Assembly: GCA_002772535.1 (NCBI GenBank)
Contig: PFDP01000012.1
Coordinates: forward strand, 46,349 to 110,348
Direction of reading: 5' to 3'
Origin: Candidatus Peregrinibacteria bacterium CG10_big_fil_rev_8_21_14_0_10_36_19
Lineage (GTDB): Bacteria; Patescibacteriota; Gracilibacteria; UBA1369; LOWO2-01-FULL-3
Length of the DNA: 64,000 nucleotides
Shown piece after piece: positions 7,391 through 16,969 of this stretch. The notes under the pieces are model-generated. The model was not told where the DNA came from. It ran no database searches and was given only the letters and a program-made list of their open reading frames with translations. A program made the translations under genes and the position numbers. How positions within the stretch are numbered: position 1 is the stretch's first letter; each line of letters begins with the position of its first letter.

Positions 7391-9760
7391 ATGTTTAAGA
7401 AATTTTTGGCTAAGTTGGCTCTAGTAGCCGTAATAATGACTTCAGTTGCGAATGTATCTTTTGCAGCTGATCCTTTTGAAGTAAAGGAGTTTAAAGCTGT
7501 TTCGAGCTTAGATACTGCGTCAACAATTATTGACCCATCTCCAAAAGGGAAAAATGAGGATTTGTTGATCAAAGTGCTACTTGATAAAAGCGCTGGAATT
7601 TTGAGAGTTAATATCAAAAATGATAAGAGTCGTCTGCTTCAAACTTTAAGCTTTGATGGTAAATCTGAAATTAACTATATCTGGAATCCAATTAATGATT
7701 CACAAATTTTAGAACCGGGTATCTATACAGCTGAGCTTTTGATGAGAGAAAATTCTTCATCTACTGAAATTACGAAATCTATTAATTTTGAAGTGAGGTA
7801 TCAAGATTCAAGTAAGCCTGATTTTTCTAATTTTTTGGTATCAAAAAATTCTTTTGATCCAGACACCGAAGATTTAACAATTAAGTTTAGGAATAATAAT
7901 AGTGCAAATCTGGTTGCGGAAGTTCGTCGTGAAAATGGAGATGTTGCAAAAACCTTTTCACAATTTAGCGGACAAGGTTTTGGAACTGGTGATAGAGAAA
8001 TTGTTTGGGATGGCCGCAAAAATGATGGTCACAAAGCTGAAGAAGGTAAATATCTAATTACTGTAGTTGGAAGAAATGATTATGGTTCTTCAAAGTTAGT
8101 GTCTCAAGTAACTGTTGATAATTCTGGAGGTGTTGTAACTACAAGTAACACTCATATTTCTGGCATAACAATTAAGCCAAGTGGAACCTTTAAGCCTGAA
8201 AATGATGAGGAAATTGAGATTGAATTTGATGTAGTAACAGACTTAGACGAGCTAGTAATAAATGCAAAAAGAGGATCTGTTGTTTATGAAATTCAAAATT
8301 ATGGATCTATTGATAAAGAAAATAATGTAACTGAAATGTGGAATGGAGAAATTGACGATGGATATGCATTACCTGGAACATGGACAATTGAATTCAAAAG
8401 TAAAAAAGGTACGGTATCACTTACTGCAAGCAAAACTGTTGAAATAGAATATGATAAACCAAGCATTGACGAGTTCTTACTATCAAAAAATGAATTTGAT
8501 ACTGATCTTGATGAAGTTAATACAGTTCTTTTTGTTTTGGATGATAATGCAACTGTTACAATTGAAATCATTGAAAATGGTAAAGTTGAAGATACTATTG
8601 TTGAAGAATGGGATGTAGAAAGAGGAAAATGGTACGCATTTGAATGGGATGGAAACGGGTACGACCCTGGAGATGATATAGATTTGAGACTTAAAGCTGC
8701 AAATCTTGTAAATGAAGATGTTTTTAACACTAAAACTATTAATGTTAATTTGAGAGAGGATTCAACCTCTAGTAATCGTTCAAATGTTACTAACGATTAT
8801 ATTAGCCCAGGAGCAACTGATGGATATGAAGATATGACTATTTTCTACACAATAGATCAAGATGCTGATGTTTCTGTAACTATTTTAAAAGGTGACAGAA
8901 GTTCTGGTTCTAAGATTGTTCAATTGATGGATGGAAAATCTCAAAGCGAAGGCTCACATTCAATTGTATGGAATGGTCGTGATGGGAGCGGTAATAAATT
9001 AGCGAACGGTTTTTACACATACAAAATTGAATCAAAATATAAAGGTACAGATACAGAGTACGGAATCTTTGTAGTTGGCAAAGTTGGAGAGGCTGATAAA
9101 ACTACGACATCAAGTACGAAAAACGTGAAGAAGAATGATGGAAAGGTTAATTCAAATGTTATTGTGGATGGTCAAAAAATAGATAGAAATACTGTTTCTG
9201 AGGATAAGTGCGGTGGATACGCAGACATAAATGAAACAGATAATAGCTGTGATTATATTACTTGGGTGACTGATAACGGCATATTTAAAGGATATAGTGA
9301 TAATACATTTAGACCATATCAAACAATTAATAGAGTTGAGGCTCTTAAAGTTATTATTGAGGCTGTGGGGCTAAGTTCATACGGAAGTAATAATGAAAAT
9401 CCTAATGGCTTTAAGGATATTAAACTTGGTCAATGGTATGTAAATTACATTAATACTGCTAAGAATCTTGGAATTTTTAACGGAGATGGTAATGCCAAGA
9501 CAGCTAGACCATCTGACACTGTGAGTCGTATTGAAGCCCTGAAACTTATATTTGAAACTCTAAGAGTTAAAAAAGGCATGCAGTTAAATAACTGTTCTCA
9601 ATCATATAATGATGTGGCAGCTGGAGCTTGGTATAACAAATATGCCTGCTCTGCTAAAACTTACCAATTATATAATACGAGCATTCTACAGCCAGAATCA
9701 CTAATAACTAGAGGCGAAGTTGCTGAGCTTTTGTATGAATTAAGAGACTTTGTAAAATAA
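7391..9760 (+). CDS. secreted surface protein: FlgD-like repeats plus three SLH domains
   Basis: A 789-residue exported protein. Residues 1-25 form a signal peptide ending SFA before AD. The body holds about five FlgD-like Ig modules, each recognised by a WDG/WNG turn followed by G-x-Y (IVWDGRKNDG; TEMWNGEIDDGY; FEWDGNGYDPG; IVWNGRDGSG). The C-terminus (about 610-789) has three S-layer homology domains, for example GIFKGYSDNTFRP, FKDIKLGQWY and the TRGEVAELLY ending. SLH domains bind cell-wall polysaccharide, so this is a wall-attached structural or adhesive protein. A paralogue with the same plan follows 58 nt downstream, sharing the NVTNDY-x-SP motif. Candidate S-layer component. Confidence 0.9.
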   Translation: MFKKFLAKLALVAVIMTSVANVSFAADPFEVKEFKAVSSLDTASTIIDPSPKGKNEDLLIKVLLDKSAGILRVNIKNDKSRLLQTLSFDGKSEINYIWNPINDSQILEPGIYTAELLMRENSSSTEITKSINFEVRYQDSSKPDFSNFLVSKNSFDPDTEDLTIKFRNNNSANLVAEVRRENGDVAKTFSQFSGQGFGTGDREIVWDGRKNDGHKAEEGKYLITVVGRNDYGSSKLVSQVTVDNSGGVVTTSNTHISGITIKPSGTFKPENDEEIEIEFDVVTDLDELVINAKRGSVVYEIQNYGSIDKENNVTEMWNGEIDDGYALPGTWTIEFKSKKGTVSLTASKTVEIEYDKPSIDEFLLSKNEFDTDLDEVNTVLFVLDDNATVTIEIIENGKVEDTIVEEWDVERGKWYAFEWDGNGYDPGDDIDLRLKAANLVNEDVFNTKTINVNLREDSTSSNRSNVTNDYISPGATDGYEDMTIFYTIDQDADVSVTILKGDRSSGSKIVQLMDGKSQSEGSHSIVWNGRDGSGNKLANGFYTYKIESKYKGTDTEYGIFVVGKVGEADKTTTSSTKNVKKNDGKVNSNVIVDGQKIDRNTVSEDKCGGYADINETDNSCDYITWVTDNGIFKGYSDNTFRPYQTINRVEALKVIIEAVGLSSYGSNNENPNGFKDIKLGQWYVNYINTAKNLGIFNGDGNAKTARPSDTVSRIEALKLIFETLRVKKGMQLNNCSQSYNDVAAGAWYNKYACSAKTYQLYNTSILQPESLITRGEVAELLYELRDFVK

Positions 9761-9763
9761 GTC

Positions 9764-9791
9764 TTGACAAAATTCGTTTTATAAGTACAAT
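9764..9791 (+). promoter_or_regulatory. strong promoter for the second SLH protein
   Basis: Consensus TTGACA (9764-9769), 16 bp, TACAAT (9786-9791), with 27 nt to ATG 9819. No Shine-Dalgarno is seen. A near-consensus promoter fits an abundant surface protein. Confidence 0.8.
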
Positions 9792-9818
9792 TACATCTTA
9801 ACTTATAAATCTAAGCTC

Positions 9819-11930
9819 ATGCTGAAGAAATTTATATCATTGATGGCAATTGTAATGGTGATGGCAACAACTACTGTTGCGAACGCTGCTTTTGATCCAA
9901 ATGCTCCTCATGTTGTGAGCGCAAATCTAACTAAAGAAACTTTAAATCCCCTAGCTGGAGAAAGTACAATCCTACAGTTTAGTGTTGATAAAGATGCATT
10001 TGTAATTGTGCAAGTAAGAAATTACTTAGGACAAACTGTAAAGTCTTTCTCATCATTCAACGGTAATGATTACTACCTTAAAAATACTACACAAACATTA
10101 GTATGGGATGGTACTGATGATTATGGAACTGTTGTAGAAAATGCAACATATAAGATGTTTATAATTGCAAAAAGCGGTACAAGCGAAACAATTGATAACG
10201 AATCTGTAACGATTGAATCAAAGTATGTTGGAGGCAGTACTAGCGGATCTGCAAATAGCACAACTGGTGGCACAAACAATTCAAATCCAGTTACAAACAG
10301 TATTCAAACTTCAGGACCTGGTGCAGTAAGCCTAGGTGCTATTGAAGATTTCACAATTAATCCAAGCGGAAGTTGGGACCCAACAGATGATCTATTAGAT
10401 ATCGAATTTGAGTTGAACAAAGATGTTAATTATCTATATGTAGAGGCTGTTTCTGGAAGCAAACATGTAGAAATTATTGATGACGAATATGCTGACGAGG
10501 ATAGCTATGAAGAAAGTTGGGATGGTACTGATGATGATGGTGATTACATCAAACCTGGAGTTTGGGAAATCATTGTACGTGCAGATGGAGACAAAATTTC
10601 TAAAACTATCAATGTACAATACGAAAAACCGTCAATCACAGAGGCATTCGTAACAAAAAACTCATTTGATCCAGAAGAAAATGAAAAAATGAGCCTTGTG
10701 TTCAAAGTTGATACTACATCACTTGTAACAATTGAAGTTTACAATGGTACTAAGCGTGAAGAAAGACTTTGGGATGAAGTTTCAACATCTAAAAATAAAT
10801 GGTACGTAGTTGAATGGGATGGTACTGATGATGAAGGTGATACAGTAAACGAAGGTAAAGACTGGTCATTCAAAATTTACTCACAAAACACAGTTGCGGA
10901 TAAGGTTCTTGATACTAAATCTGTAAGCTTTGAAGTAAAGGAAGATACTGTTTCAAGTAGTAAAACTGTAAATGTTACTAACGACTATATGTCTCCTGTT
11001 GTATATGAGAAAACAACTAAGAGTGTAACTTTTGGATATTGTCTAGATGATGAAGCAGATGTTTACCTAGCTGTTTATGAAGGTAAAAACGCGAGTGGAA
11101 AACCTGAAGCGGAACTACTTGATTATGTTTCACAATCTAGCGGATGTCATAAAGTTGAGTGGAATGGTGAAGACGACAAGGGTAAAACCCTTAGTAAAGG
11201 AGTGTACTCATATAAAGTAATAAGCAAAAACGGTAGCAGCAAAGATACTGAAGAAGGTGTGTTCGTTGTTGGAACTGCTGGTGATAGCAATTCAAACGAT
11301 AATGATAATGATGATGATGATTACGACTACACTTACGACTGTTCAGACTACTACTATGACACAGCATCAATTGCAAAATATGATACAGAAATGTGCCAAG
11401 CAATAACTTGGGTAACAGAGAATGGAGTGTTTAGTGGATACTCAAATGGAAACTTTGGAGCAAATGCAACAATCAACCGTGCAGAGTTCCTAAAAGTGCT
11501 ACTTGATTCATACGGATTACAAACATTTGGATTCGACGGTTCAAACGCTGGATTCAAAGATGTAAGCCCATACGAATGGTATATGCCTTACGTTATCACA
11601 GCAAAATTCTACGGAATCTTTGATGGATATCCAGATAAAACTGCAAGACTTACAAATACAATTAACAGAGCAGAATTAATGAAGATTGTTGTTGAAACTG
11701 ATTCTACGCTTGGTTATGGAAACTTAGCATCTTATGCAGGATCTTATGGTCAAACATACAAAGATGTTCCAGCCAACGCATGGTTTAAACAATATGCAGA
11801 TGTTAATTTTAATCTTTCACTTCTAAACAGTAAGAGCAACTACAATGGTTTCTCTTTCATGCCAGAAGCGAAAGTAACAAGAGGTGAAGTGGCCCTTCTA
11901 CTTTACCGTAAAGCAAGCTTCGGCTTCTAA
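9819..11930 (+). CDS. secreted surface protein paralogue: FlgD-like repeats plus three SLH domains
   Basis: A 703-residue exported protein with a signal peptide (residues 1-23, ending ANA before AF). Four FlgD-like modules carry near-identical turns (WDGTDDYG, WDGTDDDG, WDGTDDEG, WNGEDDKG); the acidic turns could bind calcium, which is inference. An Asp/Asn-rich linker near residue 490-510 precedes three C-terminal SLH domains (GVFSGYSNGNFG, FKDVSPYEWY, TRGEVALLLY). Same layout as the upstream protein but with more regular repeats and a stronger promoter, so this may be the main S-layer subunit. It ends before a clear terminator. Confidence 0.9.
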   Translation: MLKKFISLMAIVMVMATTTVANAAFDPNAPHVVSANLTKETLNPLAGESTILQFSVDKDAFVIVQVRNYLGQTVKSFSSFNGNDYYLKNTTQTLVWDGTDDYGTVVENATYKMFIIAKSGTSETIDNESVTIESKYVGGSTSGSANSTTGGTNNSNPVTNSIQTSGPGAVSLGAIEDFTINPSGSWDPTDDLLDIEFELNKDVNYLYVEAVSGSKHVEIIDDEYADEDSYEESWDGTDDDGDYIKPGVWEIIVRADGDKISKTINVQYEKPSITEAFVTKNSFDPEENEKMSLVFKVDTTSLVTIEVYNGTKREERLWDEVSTSKNKWYVVEWDGTDDEGDTVNEGKDWSFKIYSQNTVADKVLDTKSVSFEVKEDTVSSSKTVNVTNDYMSPVVYEKTTKSVTFGYCLDDEADVYLAVYEGKNASGKPEAELLDYVSQSSGCHKVEWNGEDDKGKTLSKGVYSYKVISKNGSSKDTEEGVFVVGTAGDSNSNDNDNDDDDYDYTYDCSDYYYDTASIAKYDTEMCQAITWVTENGVFSGYSNGNFGANATINRAEFLKVLLDSYGLQTFGFDGSNAGFKDVSPYEWYMPYVITAKFYGIFDGYPDKTARLTNTINRAELMKIVVETDSTLGYGNLASYAGSYGQTYKDVPANAWFKQYADVNFNLSLLNSKSNYNGFSFMPEAKVTRGEVALLLYRKASFGF

Positions 11931-11993
11931 ACTTTAGGAAGGGAATAAAATTATATACGATTAGACAATTTTTCATAGGAATGAGGGGAAAAA

Positions 11994-12018
11994 GTCACTG
12001 CGCAAGCGGTGGCTTTTT
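11994..12018 (+). terminator. intrinsic terminator after the SLH pair
   Basis: GTCACTGC (11994-12001) pairs with GCGGTGGC (12006-12013), loop GCAA, followed by TTTTT. An A-run precedes it. Confidence 0.85.
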
Positions 12019-12021
12019 CTT

Positions 12022-12051
12022 TTGTGTTTTCTTAAGTCAATTTGTTATACT
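12022..12051 (+). promoter_or_regulatory. promoter for ferredoxin-trxB
   Basis: TTGTGT (12022-12027), 18 bp, TATACT (12046-12051), with a 28-nt leader to ATG 12080. It follows directly on the terminator of the SLH gene. Confidence 0.55.
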
Positions 12052-12079
12052 GTAGGCCGTTATTGTTAACCAATATGAT

Positions 12080-12265
12080 ATGTCACAGAAATTAGTTATC
12101 GATCAAGATTCATGTATTGGATGCGAGCTTTGTGTAAATATCTGCCCGAATGTTTTTAAAATGGTTGATGGTAAATCTCATGTTGTTGACCAAAACGGAG
12201 ATACATCTGAAAACATTGAACAGGCTATAAAATCTTGTCCAGTTCAATCTATTAGATGGGAATAA
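12080..12265 (+). CDS. [4Fe-4S] ferredoxin, single cluster
   Basis: A 61-residue ferredoxin. Cluster ligands are CIGCELC (C-x2-C-x2-C) and the C-terminal SCPVQSI cysteine, the pattern of monocluster bacterial ferredoxins. An extra Cys (NICP) follows the third ligand as in ferredoxins with a disulfide or convertible cluster. It is a small cytoplasmic electron carrier. trxB begins 16 nt downstream, so the two are probably cotranscribed, and this ferredoxin may exchange electrons with that flavoprotein. The pairing is suggestive only. Confidence 0.9.
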   Translation: MSQKLVIDQDSCIGCELCVNICPNVFKMVDGKSHVVDQNGDTSENIEQAIKSCPVQSIRWE

Positions 12266-12281
12266 TTTAACAAAATAAAAT

Positions 12282-13199
12282 ATGTACGATTTTTTGATTA
12301 TTGGTGGTGGATGTAGTGGCCTTTCTGCTGCAATGTATGGAACAAGACTTGGTCTTAAAACATTAACCTTAGCGGAGCTGCCTGGTGGACTTATTACTAC
12401 AACTCATTTAGTTGAAAACTGGCCTGGAATTGTTAGCACTTCTGGCCCTGATCTAGCTTCTGCCCTACTAACTCATGCTCAAGCCACAGGTGCGGAAATG
12501 AAAAACGAAAGAGCTTTAAGTATAGAAAATTTGAGTGATGATAAATGCACAAAATTTAAGGTAAAAACAGCCTCTGGTGAATATGATGCCAAAACTCTTT
12601 TAATAGCTACAGGAACTAAACATAAAAGATTAAATGTACCTGGAGAAAGAGAATTGGAAAATCGTGGTGTTTCATACTGTGCACTTTGTGATGGCGCATT
12701 TTTTAAAAACAAAGTGGTTTGTATAGTTGGTGGTGGAGACAGTGCTGCAAAAGAATCTCTATTTTTAGCTGAACATGCTGAAAAAGTTTATATAGTTGTG
12801 AGGAAAGATATATTGAGAGCTGAGCCAATTAATGCAAAGCGTGTTGAGCAAAACCCTAAAATTGAAGTTTTATATAATACTCAAATTGAGGAAATAGTTG
12901 GAAATGATAAAGTTGAAAAAGTTAGATTTAAAGATGGAAAGGAACTTGAACTTTCTGGTGTATTTGTAGCAATTGGACATGATGCACAAACGGAATTGGC
13001 GAAAAATTTAGGTGTTGAGTTAAATAATAAAAGTGAAATTATTATCAACAGAAAAACTGAAACAAACATCCCTGGAGTATTTGCTGCAGGAGATTGTTGT
13101 GACACCGAATTTAAACAAGCCATTACTGGATCTGCTGAGGCTGTTACTGCTTCTTACTTTGCGTATCACTTGGTTACAAGCCAAGAATACTCAGCTTAA
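12282..13199 (+). CDS. trxB: thioredoxin reductase-like flavoprotein
   Basis: A 305-residue class II pyridine-nucleotide disulfide oxidoreductase. FAD site GGGCSGLSAAMYG at the N-terminus, redox-active CALCD near residue 133 (usually CATCD), NAD(P) site VGGGDSAAKES, and C-terminal GVFAAGDCCD. Length and layout match TrxB. The NAD(P)-binding loop ends VVRKD rather than an obvious HRR-type NADPH motif, and with a ferredoxin directly upstream the electron donor could be ferredoxin instead. The stop codon overlaps that of convergent pepA by 4 nt (TTAA shared). Confidence 0.9.
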   Translation: MYDFLIIGGGCSGLSAAMYGTRLGLKTLTLAELPGGLITTTHLVENWPGIVSTSGPDLASALLTHAQATGAEMKNERALSIENLSDDKCTKFKVKTASGEYDAKTLLIATGTKHKRLNVPGERELENRGVSYCALCDGAFFKNKVVCIVGGGDSAAKESLFLAEHAEKVYIVVRKDILRAEPINAKRVEQNPKIEVLYNTQIEEIVGNDKVEKVRFKDGKELELSGVFVAIGHDAQTELAKNLGVELNNKSEIIINRKTETNIPGVFAAGDCCDTEFKQAITGSAEAVTASYFAYHLVTSQEYSA

Positions 13200-14650
13200 G
13201 CATGCTTTTCCACATACTTAATTAGAAGCCTTAATCCATGAGCAGTTGCTCCTGGCGTTTGATAGTGCTTAGGATCTTCTGTAAAGGCTGTGCCCCCGAT
13301 ATCAATGTGACACCACTTATTATCACCAACAAAGTGCTGAAGGAATCCAGCGGCCTTTGGTGTGCCGGCATACATAGCACTACCTAGATCATGATTTTTA
13401 ATGTCTGCGTACCTGCTCTTCATTTTATCACAGTATTCCTTTGGTACTGGGAGTGGCCATGCTAGATCATCTGTCTCTTCGCCGGATTTTTGAATTTTGT
13501 CGCGGGTTGCGTCGTCGTTCCCCATTATTCCGCAATAAAGTGGACCTAGTGCAGCACCAACCGCACCTGTAAGAGTGGCAATAGTAACTATAGACTTAGG
13601 TTTAAATTTAAGAGAATGATGTATGGCATCGGCAAGAATTAGTCTTCCTTCCGCATCTGTGTTTGTAACTTCCACCGTATCTCCCGAAAGCATTGTAATG
13701 ATATCCGAAGGTCTGTAAGCATTTTCATTAATCATATTCTCCGCTATTGGAGTAATACCTATAACATTCTTTTTAACTCCAAGTTTCTTGATAGCAGACA
13801 TGGTTCCAATAACTGTAGCGGCACCAGCCATATCCTGCTGCATAACTTCCATACTACGAGTTTTGATACTATATCCTCCAGCATCAAAAACCATTCCTTT
13901 TCCAATAAGAACAATTGGAGCATCTCCTTTTTTACCACCATTATATTCTATAATTGCACAATAAGCTGGATTTTTTGATCCTTGATTAACCGAAAGTACT
14001 CCTCCCCAACCACCTTTTTTTAATTCTTTATCACTTAAAATTGTTACTTTATATCCATTATCTTTTGCTACTTTTTTAGCTGTATTTGCGAGCACTGTTG
14101 ATGTAATAATGTTTGCCGGCTGGTTTACAAGATCTTTCACAAGCTCAGATGCAGATGAAACAATTTCAGCTCTCTTTATGCTTTCAGAAAGATTTTTAGC
14201 ATTTGTAATAATTCCTAGCGATTTAATACTTGAGTGAGATTTTCTTTTCTTTTTTAATTTTCCTAAATCATAAACAGAGGAGGAAATAGACTCTAAAATT
14301 TCTTGTAAAATAGGTTCTAATTCTTTGGTAAGGATAACTTCTATATTTTCTCTTTTGTGGGCGTTGGCAAATTTGCCAGATTTTCCAAAGGCATTCATGG
14401 CAACTTTTGCGTTTAAGTCCTTTTTTGAACCAAGTCCAACAAACAAAACCTGACGCGGCATTTCATCAAGATCATATGTACTGAGAGTTTCTAAATAAGA
14501 TCCTGTAAAATCTTTATTTTTCTGACGCTTATCAAGAAAGTTGGCTAATACTTTTGGAAAAATATTTGTTTTCTTCAAATCTTCCTTAAAAACTGGAACA
14601 ATTAAGAGGTCTGAAGTTTTTGATATAGAATTTTTAAGTTTTATTTTCAT
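13196..14650 (-). CDS. pepA: leucyl aminopeptidase, M17 family
   Basis: A cytoplasmic two-metal aminopeptidase releasing N-terminal residues from peptides. The C-terminal catalytic domain carries the M17 signatures: VLIGKGMVFDAGGYSIK, the MQQDMAGAA segment, and NTDAEGRLILADAI. The N-terminal ~160 residues are the macro-like M17 N domain. At 484 residues the length is normal. It ends tail-to-tail with trxB and starts 23 nt after the nudix gene on the same strand, so it may be the last gene of the rnc operon. Confidence 0.93.
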   Translation of the reverse strand: MKIKLKNSISKTSDLLIVPVFKEDLKKTNIFPKVLANFLDKRQKNKDFTGSYLETLSTYDLDEMPRQVLFVGLGSKKDLNAKVAMNAFGKSGKFANAHKRENIEVILTKELEPILQEILESISSSVYDLGKLKKKRKSHSSIKSLGIITNAKNLSESIKRAEIVSSASELVKDLVNQPANIITSTVLANTAKKVAKDNGYKVTILSDKELKKGGWGGVLSVNQGSKNPAYCAIIEYNGGKKGDAPIVLIGKGMVFDAGGYSIKTRSMEVMQQDMAGAATVIGTMSAIKKLGVKKNVIGITPIAENMINENAYRPSDIITMLSGDTVEVTNTDAEGRLILADAIHHSLKFKPKSIVTIATLTGAVGAALGPLYCGIMGNDDATRDKIQKSGEETDDLAWPLPVPKEYCDKMKSRYADIKNHDLGSAMYAGTPKAAGFLQHFVGDNKWCHIDIGGTAFTEDPKHYQTPGATAHGLRLLIKYVEKHA

Positions 14651-14673
14651 AAAGAAAATATAGCAAAAAAAAA

Positions 14674-15093
14674 CTAAGCTAAAAAGTTTTCTGCTGCTTT
14701 TAGGAGGTTTTTAGCGTTGTCAAAAGTAAGTTTTTCTAGTGCAGCTTCAAAATTTAGCCAGTAAAAATCGTGATGTTCATGGGAAATTCTAACATCTTCC
14801 ATTTCTGTTTTTCCAAGAAAGAAAACCACAAGTTTATCAGACTTTTGACCTTGCCTCATGTAAGTATAAAAAACTTCATAACGAAATCCATCAACATACT
14901 GAATATCTGCAATTCCAGTTTCTTCAATTAATTCGCGTGTTGCTGTTTCGTGTTCTGTTTCACCATTTTCTACATGTCCTTTTACTAAATCAAAATGCCC
15001 ACCTGGATATTTTAATATCAAGTAAAGTCTCTCCCCCTCTAATTCACGGAATGTTACAACACCACAAGATTTTTCATCATAATTTAATTCCAT
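14674..15093 (-). CDS. Nudix hydrolase (diadenosine polyphosphate hydrolase-like)
   Basis: A 139-residue Nudix protein with an intact Nudix box: GHVENGE, then REL-x-EETGI about residues 39-61. Length and the N-terminal start (SCGVVTFRE) resemble bis(5'-nucleosyl)-tetraphosphatases, which clear Ap4A; substrate cannot be fixed by sequence alone. The start overlaps the 3' end of rnc by 10 nt, showing translational coupling. Confidence 0.85.
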   Translation of the reverse strand: MELNYDEKSCGVVTFRELEGERLYLILKYPGGHFDLVKGHVENGETEHETATRELIEETGIADIQYVDGFRYEVFYTYMRQGQKSDKLVVFFLGKTEMEDVRISHEHHDFYWLNFEAALEKLTFDNAKNLLKAAENFLA

Positions 15094-15782
15094 CCTTTTA
15101 TTTTAAGTGCATTTTCTGCAGCATTATTTTCAGCTTTTTGCTTACTGGAACCAGTACCTGTAGCAATTAACTCTGTTCCTATATATGCCCCCATTGTAAA
15201 TGTTTTATCGTGATCAGGCCCCTCTTCATTGATTGTTTCATAGTGTGGAGTTGCGTCTTCTTTTTCCTGAGCATTTTCCTGAAAGGCAGATTTTGCATCT
15301 ACATGAAGACCTAATTTAATAATGTCATCCAGTTTGTTCATAATAAATCTTTCAATGAATGCTTCTGCGGCTGCATGCCCCTGATCCAAATAAATTGCGC
15401 CAATAAGTGCCTCAAGAGTGTTTGCTAGGATGTAGTTTTTTTGTCGTCCACCAGACTTTTCTTCCCCATTACTGAGAAACAAATAATCCCCTAAATTAAG
15501 AGTAGTAGCTATTTCAGCCAAATGTTTACCTTTAACAAGCGCTGAACGAAATGATGTCATTTCCCCTTCTGTTTTGTCTGGGCAAGCGTGAAAGAGATGC
15601 TTTGTTGCAACAAGCTCAAGAACGGCATCACCTAAAAATTCTAATCTTTCGTTATCTGAAAGCCCTTCATCTCTATGCTCATTAATGTAAGACCTATGAG
15701 TAAAAGCATGTGAAAGAAGACTTTCATCTTTAAATTGTACTCCAATTGTTTTTAGTAGTGCTGAATAATCAGGCATTTTCAT
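15084..15782 (-). CDS. rnc: ribonuclease III
   Basis: Double-stranded RNA endonuclease for rRNA and mRNA processing. The RNase III signature [15 protein letters not shown] sits near residue 43, with the second acidic site [14 protein letters not shown], and a C-terminal dsRNA-binding domain ([18 protein letters not shown]). Length of 232 residues is typical. It overlaps nusB by 14 nt at its start and the nudix gene at its end, in an RNA-centred operon. Confidence 0.96.
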   Translation of the reverse strand: MKMPDYSALLKTIGVQFKDESLLSHAFTHRSYINEHRDEGLSDNERLEFLGDAVLELVATKHLFHACPDKTEGEMTSFRSALVKGKHLAEIATTLNLGDYLFLSNGEEKSGGRQKNYILANTLEALIGAIYLDQGHAAAEAFIERFIMNKLDDIIKLGLHVDAKSAFQENAQEKEDATPHYETINEEGPDHDKTFTMGAYIGTELIATGTGSSKQKAENNAAENALKIKGWN

Positions 15783-16188
15783 TAGTGTTAGCTTTCATGA
15801 CGCTACTTAAAACGCCATTAATGAATTTTGGACTATTTTTATCACCATAGTGTTTTGCAATTTCAACAGCTTCGTTGATAGCAACCACTGGCGGTACATC
15901 TTTTGAATATAATACCTCATAGATGCCAATATCCAAAATAGCCCTATCGATCTTGGCTATCTTTTCAATAGGCCAGTCTGGGGCGTATGTTTGAATTGTT
16001 TTAGTTATTTCCTCTTTGTGTTCTAAAACTCCAGTAAGAGTTTCTTTAGCAAATTCGACTTCTGTTAACTTAGGAGCGAATTCCTCTAAGAGATTTGAAA
16101 GTATTTCATTGGCATTTCCACCACGAAACTCAACAGCAAACAGTGTTTGCATGACACAAGTTCGTGCTAAGTGCCGGTAACTAGCCAT
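15769..16188 (-). CDS. nusB: transcription antitermination factor NusB
   Basis: An all-helical RNA-binding protein that joins the rRNA antitermination complex. The 139 residues match Nus[15 protein letters not shown] at the N-terminus, then [21 protein letters not shown] and [13 protein letters not shown]. It is placed between rpmF and rnc, each on the same strand with minimal spacing. Confidence 0.94.
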   Translation of the reverse strand: MASYRHLARTCVMQTLFAVEFRGGNANEILSNLLEEFAPKLTEVEFAKETLTGVLEHKEEITKTIQTYAPDWPIEKIAKIDRAILDIGIYEVLYSKDVPPVVAINEAVEIAKHYGDKNSPKFINGVLSSVMKANTNENA

Positions 16189-16192
16189 GATG

Positions 16193-16432
16193 TTAAGCTT
16201 TTATCTTGGTGATTTTGTCGACTTTCTTTTGTTTGTCGATTACTTGTCTACCTTTATATTTACCACAATCAGGGCAAGCTCTGTGTGCTGGGATTTTTGA
16301 CCCGCAATCAGGGCAGCTAGCCAAGTTTAGAAGGTTAGTTAGCTTTTTAAGTACTTTTGTCTTAAAGCTACCGTAACGACGCTTGGTATCTGATTTATTG
16401 GTTTTCTTCTTAGGTACTGGATGTTTTGCCAT
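16193..16432 (-). CDS. rpmF: 50S ribosomal protein L32
   Basis: Starts [19 protein letters not shown], the L32 N-terminus, then a zinc ribbon with CPDCG and CPDCG. At 79 residues it is longer than the usual ~60 owing to a basic C-terminal tail. It lies 4 nt downstream of the DUF177 gene, the classical yceD-rpmF order. Confidence 0.94.
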   Translation of the reverse strand: MAKHPVPKKKTNKSDTKRRYGSFKTKVLKKLTNLLNLASCPDCGSKIPAHRACPDCGKYKGRQVIDKQKKVDKITKIKA

Positions 16433-16436
16433 GATA

Positions 16437-16961
16437 TTACTTTAATAGATCTTTTAGTCCTGCAAATGGTTTATGGTCTGAGCTGTGTTCGTCTTCACAA
16501 TTACAGCTTTTTTCATTCCTGTTATTGCCACATATGTGACAAATACCTTTACAGCCATCAGAGCATACTTGAATTACAGGAAAATGCAAGGCTATTTCCT
16601 GTCTTAACATGTCTGTGAGGTCGATTTTTTGGCGTTTTTTATCAATGAGGAAAATGTCGGCAGGATCTTCGATATTTTCTGGAGCGGTAAAGTAAAATTG
16701 CCTTTCTGCGGCCGGCACATGAATTTCTTTTGTAAAATCTCTCAAGCATCGCTCACATTCAAAGGCAACCTTGATGTCAACATTTGAAGTAATTACATTA
16801 AATCCTTTATCTATCTTCATTACGCTCACTTTACCGGTAACATTTGAAATTGCTTTAATATCTTCAAATTCTGCTTCCGCATCGAAAGTATATGATTCTG
16901 ATGTGGCCATAGGCTTTTCCATCAGAGTGCTAACTGAGAAAGTAAGTTTGTCGTTTGTCAT
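16437..16961 (-). CDS. DUF177/YceD family protein
   Basis: A 174-residue protein with the DUF177 layout: an internal CERCL motif (about residue 74) and a C-terminal cysteine cluster (CSDGCKGICHICG, then CNC) before a terminal LKDLL helix. The family is usually encoded just before rpmF, as here, and has been linked to 23S rRNA processing. Four cysteines in pairs suggest metal binding. An internal ATG at residue 13 or 18 could also start translation. Confidence 0.85.
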   Translation of the reverse strand: MTNDKLTFSVSTLMEKPMATSESYTFDAEAEFEDIKAISNVTGKVSVMKIDKGFNVITSNVDIKVAFECERCLRDFTKEIHVPAAERQFYFTAPENIEDPADIFLIDKKRQKIDLTDMLRQEIALHFPVIQVCSDGCKGICHICGNNRNEKSCNCEDEHSSDHKPFAGLKDLLK

Positions 16962-16969
16962 GTTTGTTA

